Origin: Morinoia aosen
Lineage: Eukaryota > Arthropoda > Malacostraca > Amphipoda > Talitridae
Length of the DNA stretch: 64,000 nt
Direction of reading: 5' to 3'
Assembly (NCBI GenBank): GCA_030386875.1
Contig: CM059559.1
Span: 64,308,392-64,372,391 of the forward strand
Numbering within the stretch: position 1 is the first letter of the stretch; every line of letters begins with the position of its first letter. The translations under genes were made by a program, and so were the position numbers. Shown piece after piece: positions 46,528 through 58,599 of this stretch. The notes beneath the pieces are model-generated. The model made no database searches. It was not told the DNA's origin and saw only the letters and a program-made list of their open reading frames with translations.

Positions 46528-47102
46528 CAGGGTGTCTCAGAATAAGAGGCAAAAAATTGCACACCAAGTAGAGATTTCCAAATAAAAATTTTTTCTTGCA
46601 TGAAATTTTCCGAAGAAAGAGACATTGAGATATTCGCTGTTTATTGTTTTGAAGGATGAAATTTAATGACTAAATTAATCGCAATATTTATTTAAATATA
46701 CGTTGAACGGGCGAAATGTTCTAGTTGCATGACCTCCTAGATCTCCTGACATGACTCCAGTCGATTTCATTTTTTGGGGACACGTGAAGAGCCTTGTTTA
46801 TGCTACACTCATTGAGTCTGAGGAAGATCTTGTGACCAGAAATGCAGTGGCTGAAGGTGAGATACTTTAATGCCAGACGTATTTCCAAATATCCGGCAGT
46901 CGTTAAGGCTATCATTCAAAAAGTACGATTTAAAATAAATATTGCTAGTATTTGTGCCATTAAATTTCATCCTTTGAAAAAATAAACAGCTTATACATCA
47001 CAACCCCGATTTTTGGGGGGAAAATTTCATAGAACAAAAGGTGTTTCTTGGCCATTTTCTACTTGATGCGCAGTTTTGTACCTCGTGTTCTGAAACACTC
47101 AA
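46528..47102 (+). mobile_element. Mariner-type deletion derivative, 575 bp
   Basis: Inverted ends of about 150 bp. The left end begins CAGGGTGTCTCAGAATAAGA, and the right end, read on the other strand, begins TTGAGTGTTTCAGAACACGA. Both arms continue with matches such as CAAGTAGA and GGATGAAATTTAATG. It is flanked by TATA on both sides (46524-46527 and 47103-47106), consistent with TA target duplication. The centre keeps only the C-terminal end of the transposase. Confidence 0.85.
46712..46870 (+). pseudogene. C-terminal fragment of a Tc1/mariner-superfamily transposase
   Basis: The translation reads RNVLVA, a TGA stop where the family has Trp, PPRSPDMTPVDFIFWGHVKS, then LVYATLIESEEDLVTRNAVA and a stop. 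S-P-D-x-x-P-x-D-F-x-x-W-G is the family's conserved block near the third catalytic acidic residue. Everything upstream (the helix-turn-helix and the first two catalytic Asp) has been deleted. This is a relic inside a short mobile derivative. Confidence 0.85.
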
Positions 47103-47109
47103 TATACAA

Positions 47110-47300
47110 AATTGTCTACACGACCCGTCATAAATGACGGGATTCAATATTGTCTTTATACAAATCTTCCTGATGTGGACCATAAAGAAATATATGCATC
47201 CTAATAGTACCAGTGATAAAAATATTCTGGTACTTGTGCACTGGTGAAACTCGCATCACAGATACAGTCGTTAAGCATCTTTAAGAGCGTGAAAGGGAGA
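47110..47300 (+). repeat. Dispersed repeat, also at 49435 and inverted at 50075
   Basis: Contains CCCGTCATAAATGACGGG, a near-perfect palindrome, and CTTCCTGATGTGGACCATAA. Bases 47162-47220 recur almost exactly at 49435-49492. The whole block is matched in reverse at about 50075-50240 (GTGCACTGGT...TACTTGTGCACTGG and GGGATTCAAT) with roughly 70% similarity. The palindrome phrase also occurs at 50852-50872. Confidence 0.7.
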
Positions 47301-48341
47301 CAGACCAACCAACAAAGACGGACAGCCAAACTTATTTGTTCAATGAAATTTCCTGTTGATAATCTTCCGTATTTCTGATGGCGGCTTTGTGGAAGAAAAA
47401 GTTTTCTTCAGTTGGCCTCTCTTAGTTCACAGACAAGAATTTGGAACAGTTTAAATTAGTTCTTTCTGTTCTTCGTTTATTTTTTGCTTTGCAGCTGCAT
47501 CTTTTCTTTTGGGTTTGTATTTGAATTTAACTTTCTATAATTAGGCCTGTTTGAGCTTCTAGCAGACCTTCATTAACATTAAATAGCTTTAATTAACATA
47601 ACTCGTGACGCTTTGGCGTTCACTCATTAAATTATCTCTGAGCTTGCTCTGCTTGGGCAGCATGTCGCCCTTTTAATAAAGGTGGGTCCGGTAACTCTAA
47701 CTTATTTCTCTTGCGTAAAAAGCAGTCTCTTTCGGCGACTTGAACTCCTAGACCCAGCTCTTGCAGTCTCTTGAATAGGCACTTATTATTCAGGGTAATT
47801 AATTCTAAATTAATGGTTAAAATCTTAGTGCTATTTGCTATCTTACAATAAGATACGATATTCAGTTAATCGGCGACCTGACATCTTAAAACTCTGTCTT
47901 TCTACTCAGAACGCCTCTAAAATTTAATACCGGAGTACCGTGCTGATGACCGGCCGCGTCTATTGGTTGTCTTCTATTTTTAGGTAGTTTCGTTTTTAAA
48001 AACTAACCTTGCGGTAAAGAAGATCTTCGGTTTCCATTTTAAAGGAATTTAATTACAAAAATAATACAAAGACGCTGCTGTGCGTACTGTAGAAATCCTC
48101 TAGATACGCCTAACTTGGGTGCTGTTTCTCTTTTTGAGCATCTCGGGAATCGACTTGAGGTTGTTCTTTTGAAGTTCTTCTGTATTTGAAATAAATGTTC
48201 GAACAGTTGCCCTTAAGTTATAAATCCTAAAATTCCGTTGTAATAACATAGGAGAGATTACGCTCATGAAATACCTAAACCTATTTATTTGTTTAAAGTA
48301 GACACTTGCCCTTTTATTGTATAAGAACAATCAACACTATA
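47301..48341. other. Unassigned interior of the hAT-like unit
   Basis: No gene was recognised. The patch 47560-48000 is less AT-rich and contains short unmatched frames. Confidence 0.35.
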
Positions 48342-49133
48342 CCGGGTGTCCCACAAATATCTCCCAGACTTTTTAATTGATTGTATCTCCGCTTCAAATT
48401 CACATATTTTAATTGTTTTTTATTAACAATGTAGTAAATTTTGTTTCCTTTTCGAATAATTTAAGTTTTTGAAAATCAATTGAATAACCACTTTACAATA
48501 ATCGATTTACTGATGAGGGTAGAAAAACTAATTGTTCAAAGGGAAAGTTTTAAAAACAACACTGGTGTTATTCTTCATTTCTCAATACCCACTGTTAAGA
48601 ATAATTTCATGATGATGTATCCTACATACCACCAGGTATTTAAACCTTCTGAGAGGTTTCAAGTTTCAAGTGTTTCCAATAATAGTGTCTCAAAAACTGA
48701 AATCAAACGGTGAAAAAATGCATAAAATTCTTCGTTCAATGATGATTTCAATGGGGAAATAGAAGTAATACTTGCCTTGAGAGAAATGGAAGGTATGTCG
48801 AAGCATAATAAATTACTTTATTTGTTTAGACGTTATTTACGGTAATGATTTGTTACTCTTTCATATTTTTGTTTGTTCGGTTGTATGGAAAGTACAAAAG
48901 AAGGAAGAATATCAATATTGTTTTACAGACATTTCCTTTGAAAAATTATTTTTTCTATCCCTTTCAGTAAATTGATCATTGTAAAGTGGTTATTCAACTG
49001 ATTTTCAAAAACTTAAATTATTCGAAACTGAAACAAAATTGATTACATTGTAAAAAAAGACAATTAAAATACGTTTATTAAAAGCGGAGATATAATTAAT
49101 TAAAAATCCGGGACATATTTGTGGGACACCCGA
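48342..49133. mobile_element. Foldback DNA transposon, 792 bp, TATA-flanked
   Basis: The left end is CCGGGTGTCCCACAAATAT and the right end, read on the other strand, is TCGGGTGTCCCACAAATAT. TATA flanks both sides (48338-48341 and 49134-49137). The arms pair over about 230-250 bases. The left arm shares long blocks with the element at 28314, such as GTTTTAAAAACAACACTGGT, so both belong to one family. The centre is not shared. No transposase was seen. Confidence 0.85.
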
Positions 49134-49574
49134 TATAATAAAAAGCCAGTTGTCCGTCAATTTATAAATACGTGTACGTTCCCGTGCGTAATTTCCCCTA
49201 TGTTTTTACAATGGGAATCTGCTTGCTTGGACAGTATCATAAATACCATTGAAATAATATGAAAAACCTGGCAAATGCTCACTTAATTTTATTTATAACT
49301 AAAAAACATTGCGTGAAAATCGAATCTATTGTGTAGAAAATGTGATTTATCGCAGTAAGAAGGTATGGCAATTTTTTTAAAAACTTCTTGGCGAAAAATG
49401 ATTCGAATTTGATTGCAAAAATGATTGCAACTACAAATCTTCCTGATGTGGACCATAAAGAAATATATGCATCCTAATAGTACCAGTGATAAAAAAAAAT
49501 AAAAAAAAAATAAAAAAAATAAAAAAAATTGTATGGAACATACAATTTTTACAATAATCAATACAATTACAATA
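49134..49574. repeat. A-rich segment with a partial dispersed repeat
   Basis: Holds the 58-base copy of the 47162-47220 repeat at 49435-49492, followed directly by an A-rich run with interspersed T (49490-49530). A poly-A-like end after a repeat copy is what a retroposed fragment would look like. The tandem array begins just after. Confidence 0.5.
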
Positions 49575-50569
49575 ATCCACAACACGCTTTAAGATCTTCA
49601 ACACAATGAAATAAAAACGATTTCATGTGAATAAGTGGATCATCAATAATTACCAATATCCTCAATTCATGGATATAATATCTCCTTGCTCAGCGCCTCA
49701 GTTAATATGAAGTTAATTAGATTTGACCATCAAATGGTCATTGACAGCATCAACGAAACTTGTTCTTTTTAATGACGGTAAAGGACCCGAATCGCATTTG
49801 GAGACACACGTTGTTCCTATGATTTTCTTCTCTGAATCTGAGTTTGGAAATGCAATTCATTGGTTGTGGTAAAACAGGAACGTTAGACACAAAACCATTA
49901 TAGATACAATTATTTAGAGAACTATGACCGATTTCGAGCAGCAGGGGAAACCTCCAGCAGTAGTAGAAGTACCAAACTAATGACGAGGGCTGACATGCAA
50001 AAAAAAGTATTGGGAAAACGTACAAATCATTAAAATTCCGTCTAAAAAGAAGAATACACAGTTGTTGCTTGCTTGGTTGGTGTGTGCGACTGTGACGTTC
50101 TTAAAGATGCTTAATACCAGTGCACAAGTACGAAAATACTGTATTTTAATCACGGGTACTATTAGAATGGATATATTTGTTTTCATCTTTACCTTGAGAT
50201 TTTTTAAAACGATACCATTGAATCCCGTCATTTTTGAACAATCATGTACACTAGTAAATTTATTAACATTCTGTAGTCAATTTAAAAGTCGTTCGTTGAT
50301 AAAGAGTATAATGAACATACACACAGGTTTCAACACCTACAACCGTTTACTACTAAGAATGACCGTCGTGTGTTTATTGATACGTTCCGTGTCACGCTCT
50401 TAAGAATCGAAAGGAAGAAATTAGCACTAGCGGTCTTGGTTTCATTTCACGGTCAATTAATACACTTATTTTCGCTGTACAAGTGATCTATAATAAGTCA
50501 CTTTCAAAACATTAGAAAGATCCAGAGCCTTATATACTCGAGTTCGTATCGTGAATACCGAGTTCGGCG

Positions 50570-50660
50570 GGGCATTGCATATTACAATATGCTGTATTGT
50601 ATATTATAATATACTCTATTACAATATACTGTATTGCATGTTACAATATACATACACAAG
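50570..50660. repeat. Palindromic TTACAATATACTGTATTG repeats
   Basis: Four to five close variants of ATTACAATATACTGTATTG in about 90 bases, each partly self-complementary. The patch is repeated at 53268-53358 by the tandem duplication. Confidence 0.7.
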
Positions 50661-50928
50661 CCAGCAGTTGCTTTCAGTAATGCTGAATTTCTGTATCTAG
50701 GATACGACACAAATGGCTATAACTACTTCTCTTGCGGCTCAAAAATATTGTGTTCCAAGTGTTTATTACTCTAATATGAAAATTAAGTTACCTTTGGAAT
50801 AAGCTTAAGCATGGAAACTTCACTCGATCGAAAATTTGTTGAAGAAAGATAGTGAATCCCGTCATTTTTGACGGTCCGTGTACACTACATAGTTAAGGAA
50901 TAAAATATTCATCATATAAATTATGAAT

Positions 50929-51139
50929 AGGTGGAGTTGGAGTCACAAAATTGTGAATAAGCAATAATTGTGAGTCGGTATTGGTGTCGCCAAATTCTGG
51001 AAAAGTGGAGTCGGAGTCGGAATCGGAGTCGCTAAATTCTTAAAAGGTGGAGTCGGAGTCGGAGTCGCCAAATTCTGGAAAGGTCGAGTCGGAGTCGGAG
51101 TCGGAGTCGCAAATTTATTCCTCCGACTCCGCAACCCTG
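50929..51139 (+). repeat. Right-end minisatellite of the hAT-like unit
   Basis: GGAGTCGGAGTCGG runs separated by GCCAAATTCTGGAAAGGT-type spacers, four units in all. The GGAGTC hexamers point the same way as at the left end. Only the last 19 bases are inverted. Repeated at 53627-53837 in array copy 2. Confidence 0.85.
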
Positions 51140-54100
51140 CTTGATGGTATGCGCACCCCAAAGCAGTGCACATGTAGTGGCGAATTAAGTTAGTCTAAAT
51201 ACTCCATTCAAGATTGAAAGAAAACTATGTGCCTACTGTAGAAAAATTTATGAAATAACAGCAGTTTTTTCTTCGCAAAAAAATAATTTTTTAAACAGAT
51301 AAAATATGTGTGTCATAGACTAATAATGTTTCATATATTTTACCTGGGTGAGACAACATGTTGATAAGTAATTATGATTTTAATCTTAGTATGAATTGGA
51401 TAGTTATAATTCTCAAAATTTAAACTATGTCGAACACCATTGATGAAAATTCAAGCGATTGAACGCGTAAAGGGTTCATGGTTTGATGGATTTGCTAAAA
51501 ATGAATATTGCACTCAGAATTTTAGGAAGTGCTCCACCAGCAAGCTGGCTCGAGAGGTTAGCTTGGCTATCAATCTCGGAAGCTATCACCGATCGCAGAA
51601 AAAGAGAGTAGCTGTCTTGCCATTCAATCTGAAATGCAGGTCCAATTCCCAACTTCATTTAGAGTCAATCGCAACGGCAATCTTATGCAGTGACTGAGCT
51701 TGTCTAGGCTTTAAAATTTCAAGGATCTATTGACAATTCAAGGAATTCTATTGGGAGCTGAACGATCTCGCAGGTCGTTAAATTACCTTGGCTATTTAAT
51801 CTGGAGGCGAAGAATGCGACACGCAATGCACACATAGTATTGCATATGCATAAATGATGGCGAATACACAGTGTTATGCAATGCTTCTAGCAACCCTAGG
51901 AAAGCCGTGGTATTTTCCCAGGTAATTAAGTAGTTATGGAAATATTCCAGTTTTTTGTGACTAGGCCTAAATGTGTTGAACAATAACAGGTGTGACCGAT
52001 ACAATTGTTATAAAGATGGCTATACGTATGCGCTGATGAGACACTTTGCCGCCTGTGATATAAAATAATATGAATTTTTGAAGTTCAGCCTTATAGCAGT
52101 GTGCTTTTAACATTGATAACATGAGTTTCTATATGCTGGACGCACTTGTCTGTGTGGAATCACGTAGAACATGTTTCGTTTACAAGCCATATAAATACTT
52201 CAAGTATTCCCATTAAAATGGGACTGTATCCCAATATTTCCTATCAAACAGTAGAGAATCTCATACATCAGGATCCACAACACGCTTTAAGATCTTCAAC
52301 ACAATGAAATAAAAACGATTTCATGTAAATAAGTGGATCATCAATAATTACCAATATCCTCAATTCATGGATATAATATCTCCTTGCTCAGCGCCTCAGT
52401 TAATATGAAGTTAATTAGATTTGACCATCAAATGGTCATTGACAGCATCAACGAAACTTGTTCTTTTTAATGACGGTAAAGGACCCGAATCGCATTTGGA
52501 GACACACGTTGTTCCTATGATTTTCTTCTCTGAATCTGAGTTTGGAAATGCAATTCATTGGTTGTGGTAAAACAGGAACGTTAGACACAAAACCATTATA
52601 GATACAATTATTTAGAGAACTATGACCGATTTCGAGCAGCAGGGGAAACCTCCAGCAGTAGTAGAAGTACCAAACTAATGACGAGGGCTGACATGCAAAA
52701 AAAAGTATTGGGAAAACGTACAAATCATTAAAATTCCGTCTAAAAAGAAGAATACACAGTTGTTGCTTGCTTGGTTGGTGTGTGCGACTGTGACGTTCTT
52801 AAAGATGCTTAATACCAGTGCACAAGTACGAAAATACTGTATTTTAATCACGGGTACTATTAGAATGGATATATTTGTTTTCATCTTTACCTTGAGATTT
52901 TTTAAAACGATACCATTGAATCCCGTCATTTTTGAACAATCATGTACACTAGTAAATTTATTAACATTCTGTAGTCAATTTAAAAGTCGTTCGTTGATAA
53001 AGAGTATAATGAACATACACACAGGTTTCAACACCTACAACCGTTTACTACTAAGAATGACCGTCGTGTGTTTATTGATACGTTCCGTGTCACGCTCTTA
53101 AGAATCGAAAGGAAGAAATTAGCACTAGCGGTCTTGGTTTCATTTCACGGTCAATTAATACACTTATTTTCGCTGTACAAGTGATCTATAATAAGTCACT
53201 TTCAAAACATTAGAAAGATCCAGAGCCTTATATACTCGAGTTCGTATCGTGAATACCGAGTTCGGCGGGGCATTGCATATTACAATATGCTGTATTGTAT
53301 ATTATAATATACTCTATTACAATATACTGTATTGCATGTTACAATATACATACACAAGCCAGCAGTTGCTTTCAGTAATGCTGAATTTCTGTATCTAGGA
53401 TACGACACAAATGGCTATAACTACTTCTCTTGCGGCTCAAAAATATTGTGTTCCAAGTGTTTATTACTCTAATATGAAAATTAAGTTACCTTTGGAATAA
53501 GCTTAAGCATGGAAACTTCACTCGATCGAAAATTTGTTGAAGAAAGATAGTGAATCCCGTCATTTTTGACGGTCCGTGTACACTACATAGTTAAGGAATA
53601 AAATATTCATCATATAAATTATGAATAGGTGGAGTTGGAGTCACAAAATTGTGAATAAGCAATAATTGTGAGTCGGTATTGGTGTCGCCAAATTCTGGAA
53701 AAGTGGAGTCGGAGTCGGAATCGGAGTCGCTAAATTCTTAAAAGGTGGAGTCGGAGTCGGAGTCGCCAAATTCTGGAAAGGTCGAGTCGGAGTCGGAGTC
53801 GGAGTCGCAAATTTATTCCTCCGACTCCGCAACCCTGCTTGATGGTATGCGCACCCCAAAGCAGTGCACATGTAGTGGCGAATTAAGTTAGTCTAAATAC
53901 TCCATTCAAGATTGAAAGAAAACTATGTGCCTACTGTAGAAAAATTTATGAAATAACAGCAGTTTTTTCTTCGCAAAAAAATAATTTTTTAAACAGATAA
54001 AATATGTGTGTCATAGACTAATAATGTTTCATATATTTTACCTGGGTGAGACAACATGTTGATAAGTAATTATGATTTTAATCTTAGTATGAATTGGATA

Positions 54101-55448
54101 GTTATAATTCTCAAAATTTAAACTATGTCGAACACCATTGATGAAAATTCAAGCGATTGAACGCGTAAAGGGTTCATGGTTTGATGGATTTGCTAAAAAT
54201 GAATATTGCACTCAGAATTTTAGGAAGTGCTCCACCAGCAAGCTGGCTCGAGAGGTTAGCTTGGCTATCAATCTCGGAAGCTATCACCGATCGCAGAAAA
54301 AGAGAGTAGCTGTCTTGCCATTCAATCTGAAATGCAGGTCCAATTCCCAACTTCATTTAGAGTCAATCGCAACGGCAATCTTATGCAGTGACTGAGCTTG
54401 TCTAGGCTTTAAAATTTCAAGGATCTATTGACAATTCAAGGAATTCTATTGGGAGCTGAACGATCTCGCAGGTCGTTAAATTACCTTGGCTATTTAATCT
54501 GGAGGCGAAGAATGCGACACGCAATGCACACATAGTATTGCATATGCATAAATGATGGCGAATACACAGTGTTATGCAATGCTTCTAGCAACCCTAGGAA
54601 AGCCGTGGTATTTTCCCAGGTAATTAAGTAGTTATGGAAATATTCCAGTTTTTTGTGACTAGGCCTAAATGTGTTGAACAATAACAGGTGTGACCGATAC
54701 AATTGTTATAAAGATGGCTATACGTATGCGCTGATGAGACACTTTGCCGCCTGTGATATAAAATAATATGAATTTTTGAAGTTCAGCCTTATAGCAGTGT
54801 GCTTTTAACATTGATAACATGAGTTTCTATATGCTGGACGCACTTGTCTGTGTGGAATCACGTAGAACATGTTTCGTTTACAAGCCATATAAATACTTCA
54901 AGTATTCCCATTAAAATGGGACTGTATCCCAATATTTCCTATCAAACAGTAGAGAATCTCATACATCAGGATCCACAACACGCTTTAAGATCTTCAACAC
55001 AATGAAATAAAAACGATTTCATGTAAATAAGTGGATCATCAATAATTACCAATATCCTCAATTCATGGATATAATATCTCCTTGCTCAGCGCCTCAGTTA
55101 ATATGAAGTTAATTAGATTTGACCATCAAATGGTCATTGACAGCATCAACGAAACTTGTTCTTTTTAATGACGGTAAAGGACCCGAATCGCATTTGGAGA
55201 CACACGTTGTTCCTATGATTTTCTTCTCTGAATCTGAGTTTGGAAATGCAATTCATTGGTTGTGGTAAAACAGGAACGTTAGACACAAAACCATTATAGA
55301 TACAATTATTTAGAGAACTATGACCGATTTCGAGCAGCAGGGAAAACCTCCAGCAGTAGTAGAAGTACCAAACTAATGACGAGGGCTGACATGCAAAAAA
55401 AAGTATTGGGAAAACGTACAAATCATTAAAATTCCGTCTAAAAAGAAG

Positions 55449-57795
55449 TTCAATTTAATCATCTGAATACCGTAGCACCAATAAGTCGGATTTACTGTGA
55501 ACCCGATATTTCATATGATCTGCAAAAAATACCACCATGAAACCTGTTCCCTCTTTTCTCAACTTTAATATAGAAGTGCTGTACAGATCGACTAAGCAAG
55601 TCTACAGACAGAGAAAAATACATCTCCAACAAATTAAGTTTTATTTTTCTTAGCAGCAGCTCGAGTTTGTGTTTGGAGGCAGCTTGTGTGATCTAACGAC
55701 CCTGAATTTGTTCATTGTACTGAGAACCAGATTTTTTTACCGGGAACCTGAGTTATTTTTCCTGAGAATCTGAGTTCTTTCTACAAAAGAAGAACTTCGT
55801 TTTACCACAAATGGGCGAAGTATTGGTTTAGGTGTCATTATCCTCAAATTATCTCGGTCTGATTGTTGATAGGGATAGTAGAAGCAACATCAAGTATTTT
55901 TGAAACATTTGGGAAATTAAGTTCACCCTCGGTCCGTGCACCGTTCAAGATAGCAATCGTTCGCAGCATACGGCGGATGCAGCTAAGAATTGGTGTGAAG
56001 ATGGGAAAAGTGACCGAAAACATATGGACAGGTCACAATTTTGTAAAGGTTTCAATATTATTGAACACTTAGAGTAAATCTTGGAGCTACAACTCAGAAA
56101 CTAATTTTTGCCATTGCCTCTGAAAGAGGTGCAACAGGTTTTGATAAAAGAGAAAAACTTTTCTTAGAGTATATCAGCAAAGCGTATTATTCTATTCTCA
56201 AAAAACTTTAGGCCACATATAAGGTAGGAAGGAAATCAACTCCATATCGAACAAAGTTACTTTGAGTATACTAAGTGCTTTATTTATTTATCCTAACCCT
56301 TCAACATTAGTGTAATTAGTTTGATCAAACAGTTCCAGCATATAACGTCACCTTATTATAACTATCAATGAAACATCACAAGCCAAGGCATTATTTTCTG
56401 GAATTTCTTTTCGAATGCTAGCAGCGAATAAAATTCTCATTGATGTTTACAAATTAAGTGATGAAATAACACTTCCAGCGATACCAGCTTAAACTTGAGT
56501 GCTTACCAAGTGAAGAAATCACTATTGGAATGAACAAGCCGTGAGGAAAAGAAATTTTACGACTTTTTTTGTTTATCCATTATTCAAATCCCTTGGCGGA
56601 ACGTTGATTTAAGTTAGAATTCAGGAGAATTAATGAACTATACAATTAACTATTGCTAAGCGTGATGAGAATCGCGTTTCGCGCGAACGCCCCCGCATTC
56701 ATTCACGAGTTCTGAAAACATAATTGGTATTGTTCAGGAACGTGAGTTGAGACAATCAGCAAAAATTGCTTGAAATGGCACAGGGAACAAAGGGCCTTTT
56801 TCCTTCTCCTCTGCCTAAGTAATTAACGTTATTGTAATTATGCAACTCCCGTAATTACAAAAAAGTCCTTACAAGGGAAAGTGTGACGTAAATAATTATT
56901 GATCGAGGAGTCAAAAATTACTTTTTCTCAGATGTGAACCGTTCTAACAGTTCCAATATTGTTTAAAGCTTTTGAATTTTGAGCTAAAATGGTACGATTG
57001 CTTCTTATATCATTCTCAACACTTAAAACTGTGAAAAATTGTACAAATGAATAGACTAGCTCGGTAGTTCGGAATAAATTCAAATTCTCAACTATATAGC
57101 ATTCAACTTGGTATGAATGTTCTGAAAACTGACCACGTTCTACTATCTCTATAACATGCAATTAATACTGATATTGTATGCACCATGAATAAGAAGATTA
57201 ACTAGCGTACATTCATCGCAGCCATGTTTCACTTTCATTTCACCTAAAAAATTGTCGTTATCTCCCATGATGAAATTTGTGCGAGATAGTGGGGAAATCT
57301 GTACAGATCAGTGTCGTGTATTGCATTTTGAGGCCGCAGACAAGATAATAATGGGGTTATTTTCAACACTTGCATATGTCCGAAAATCTCATCCCACCTC
57401 AGTCATCTGTTGTGCTACTCAGCACTCAATAGAAAATTAAAATTCAGTGATGAGTCAAGCTTACACTCATCTTACACTCATTTTCTTATACACTGATCTT
57501 ACACTCATTCACGCAACTTATGAGGGTAAATCGAAAACACCTGGTGGTTCAATATATCATGCGATAGGCTAACAATATCGATAAACTTCACGATAACGAT
57601 TGCTTCTAGTCTGTTGAACGTTTACTCTGAATAAATAAACAAACTTGAAGTGCTATACTTTTTTGAAATTTTATTTGCAAATTCTTTTCTGTTATTATAA
57701 TATGTCTTTATTGTAGATATACTTCGTGTAAATACCTTCTAGACTATTTTGAACATCTTGTAACTTCAAACCTCGTCCCGTTTCTTCTTCCTGCA
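55449..57795. other. AT-rich stretch, nothing recognised
   Basis: No domain or terminus was seen. Variants of GAGAAYCTGAG/GGAACCTGAG recur between 55720 and 55780. Around 56680 there is a GC-richer patch with CGCGTTTCGCGCGAACGC. No coding claim is made. Confidence 0.35.
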
Positions 57796-57955
57796 CACTG
57801 AGAAAAAATATAGGGTCATTTTGACACACTTAAGCGTGTCATACGTTTGTCACAAAACCGGCACACAATTGTGTGTCATGGAGGCACCATGACACACTTT
57901 AGTGTGTTACATGACACACTTAGGGCAGTCATGACAAATTTAGGGGAAATCTACG
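57796..57955 (+). mobile_element. End of a CACTGAGA MITE relative
   Basis: Starts CACTGAGAAAAAATAT and carries five near copies of ACACTTTAGTGTGT plus ACAAAACCGGCACACA, as in the element at 34037-34528. The flank is GCA, not TA, and no matching right terminus was found downstream, so it is truncated or its partner lies beyond recognition. Confidence 0.65.
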
Positions 57956-58599
57956 GAACCTAAAACATATATTTTACTTACTCCTACCATACCCCTCTGT
58001 CTTGCCTCTGGATGAAGAAAAATGAGTATTTGCAGAATTAATGAATCATTCGAGGCTTATTTTGTACCATACTGACCATTAAATTTTAAATTATCACAAT
58101 ATTTCAACAGGAAAAATTCACTACTTATAAAATCAGCGTATTCTGCAATTTTACAAAAACATACACAACATTTCATGCCGTCGTATAGAGAAACTTCACG
58201 AAATTATGCGCAGAGTTGAACAGATTAATTGAAATCTGTGAATAAATTAGGAGCGTCTAAAAGATCTTCCTCACAACAGCGTTAAATGTATTTTAACATG
58301 ACACATGAATTCGATTAATTGTGACGGTTTCAATGCCTTAACGTTTATCAAAAGAAGAAAGCCCTGATTTCAAGCTAAATTGCAATTTAGAAAACTAAAA
58401 ATTTTCTACGCATTAAACATAGGCTTCAGCATAACCACATCTTACATTCATCTGTTCAAATAAAAACAGCGTCAGTTTAGTTCGCTCATTTTATTCAACA
58501 CTGAAATGACACATTTTCCCTGCATTTCAATTCTCGGAAAATTTATAGTTGGATTCAAAGCAATAAAAACGGTGGAAACAAATTCAGCACTGAATGTTT
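57956..58599. other. AT-rich stretch, nothing recognised
   Basis: No gene or repeat was recognised between the MITE end and the degenerate array. It may be interior sequence of the same larger element. Confidence 0.3.

Larger units (their letters stand above)
43935..51139. mobile_element. 7.2-kb unit with hAT-type ends
   Basis: CTTGATGG at 43927-43934 is repeated exactly at 51140-51147. Between them the left end is CAGGGTTGCGGAGTCGGAG, and the right end, read on the other strand, is the same 19 bases. An 8-bp duplication with termini starting CAGGG is the signature of hAT transposons. No hAT transposase was found inside. The interior holds a minisatellite at each end, a mariner-type relic, a foldback element, and old tandem repeats. 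Alternatively two independent short elements of one family could sit here by chance with matching octamers, which is unlikely. The right end is copied again at 53837 by a later tandem duplication. Confidence 0.7.
49575..55448 (+). repeat. 2,698-bp tandem array, two full copies and a 478-bp third
   Basis: Copies begin at 49575, 52273 and 54971, each at ATCCACAACACGC, exactly 2,698 bases apart. The third ends at 55448, after TCTAAAAAGAAG. Only two substitutions were noticed: one separates copy 1 from copies 2 and 3 in CATGTGAATAAG, and one in copy 3 lies near 55342. Peptide-length frames inside are identical between copies because the DNA is, and have no known domain. The unit contains the right end of the hAT-like element and its 8-bp flank. 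This is either a very recent duplication or an assembly artefact. Confidence 0.95.

Noticed and set aside
49750-55421. Identical 60-113 codon frames in each array copy taken as a conserved gene family
   Set aside because: They are identical because the DNA is a recent duplicate. They occur on both strands, overlap, and lack domains.
49575-55448. Tandem array read as LTR-internal-LTR-internal-LTR, with 478-bp LTRs
   Set aside because: The 478-bp segment has no TG...CA ends, no primer-binding site or coding interior was seen, and the array begins inside the hAT-like unit. A plain tandem duplication explains it.
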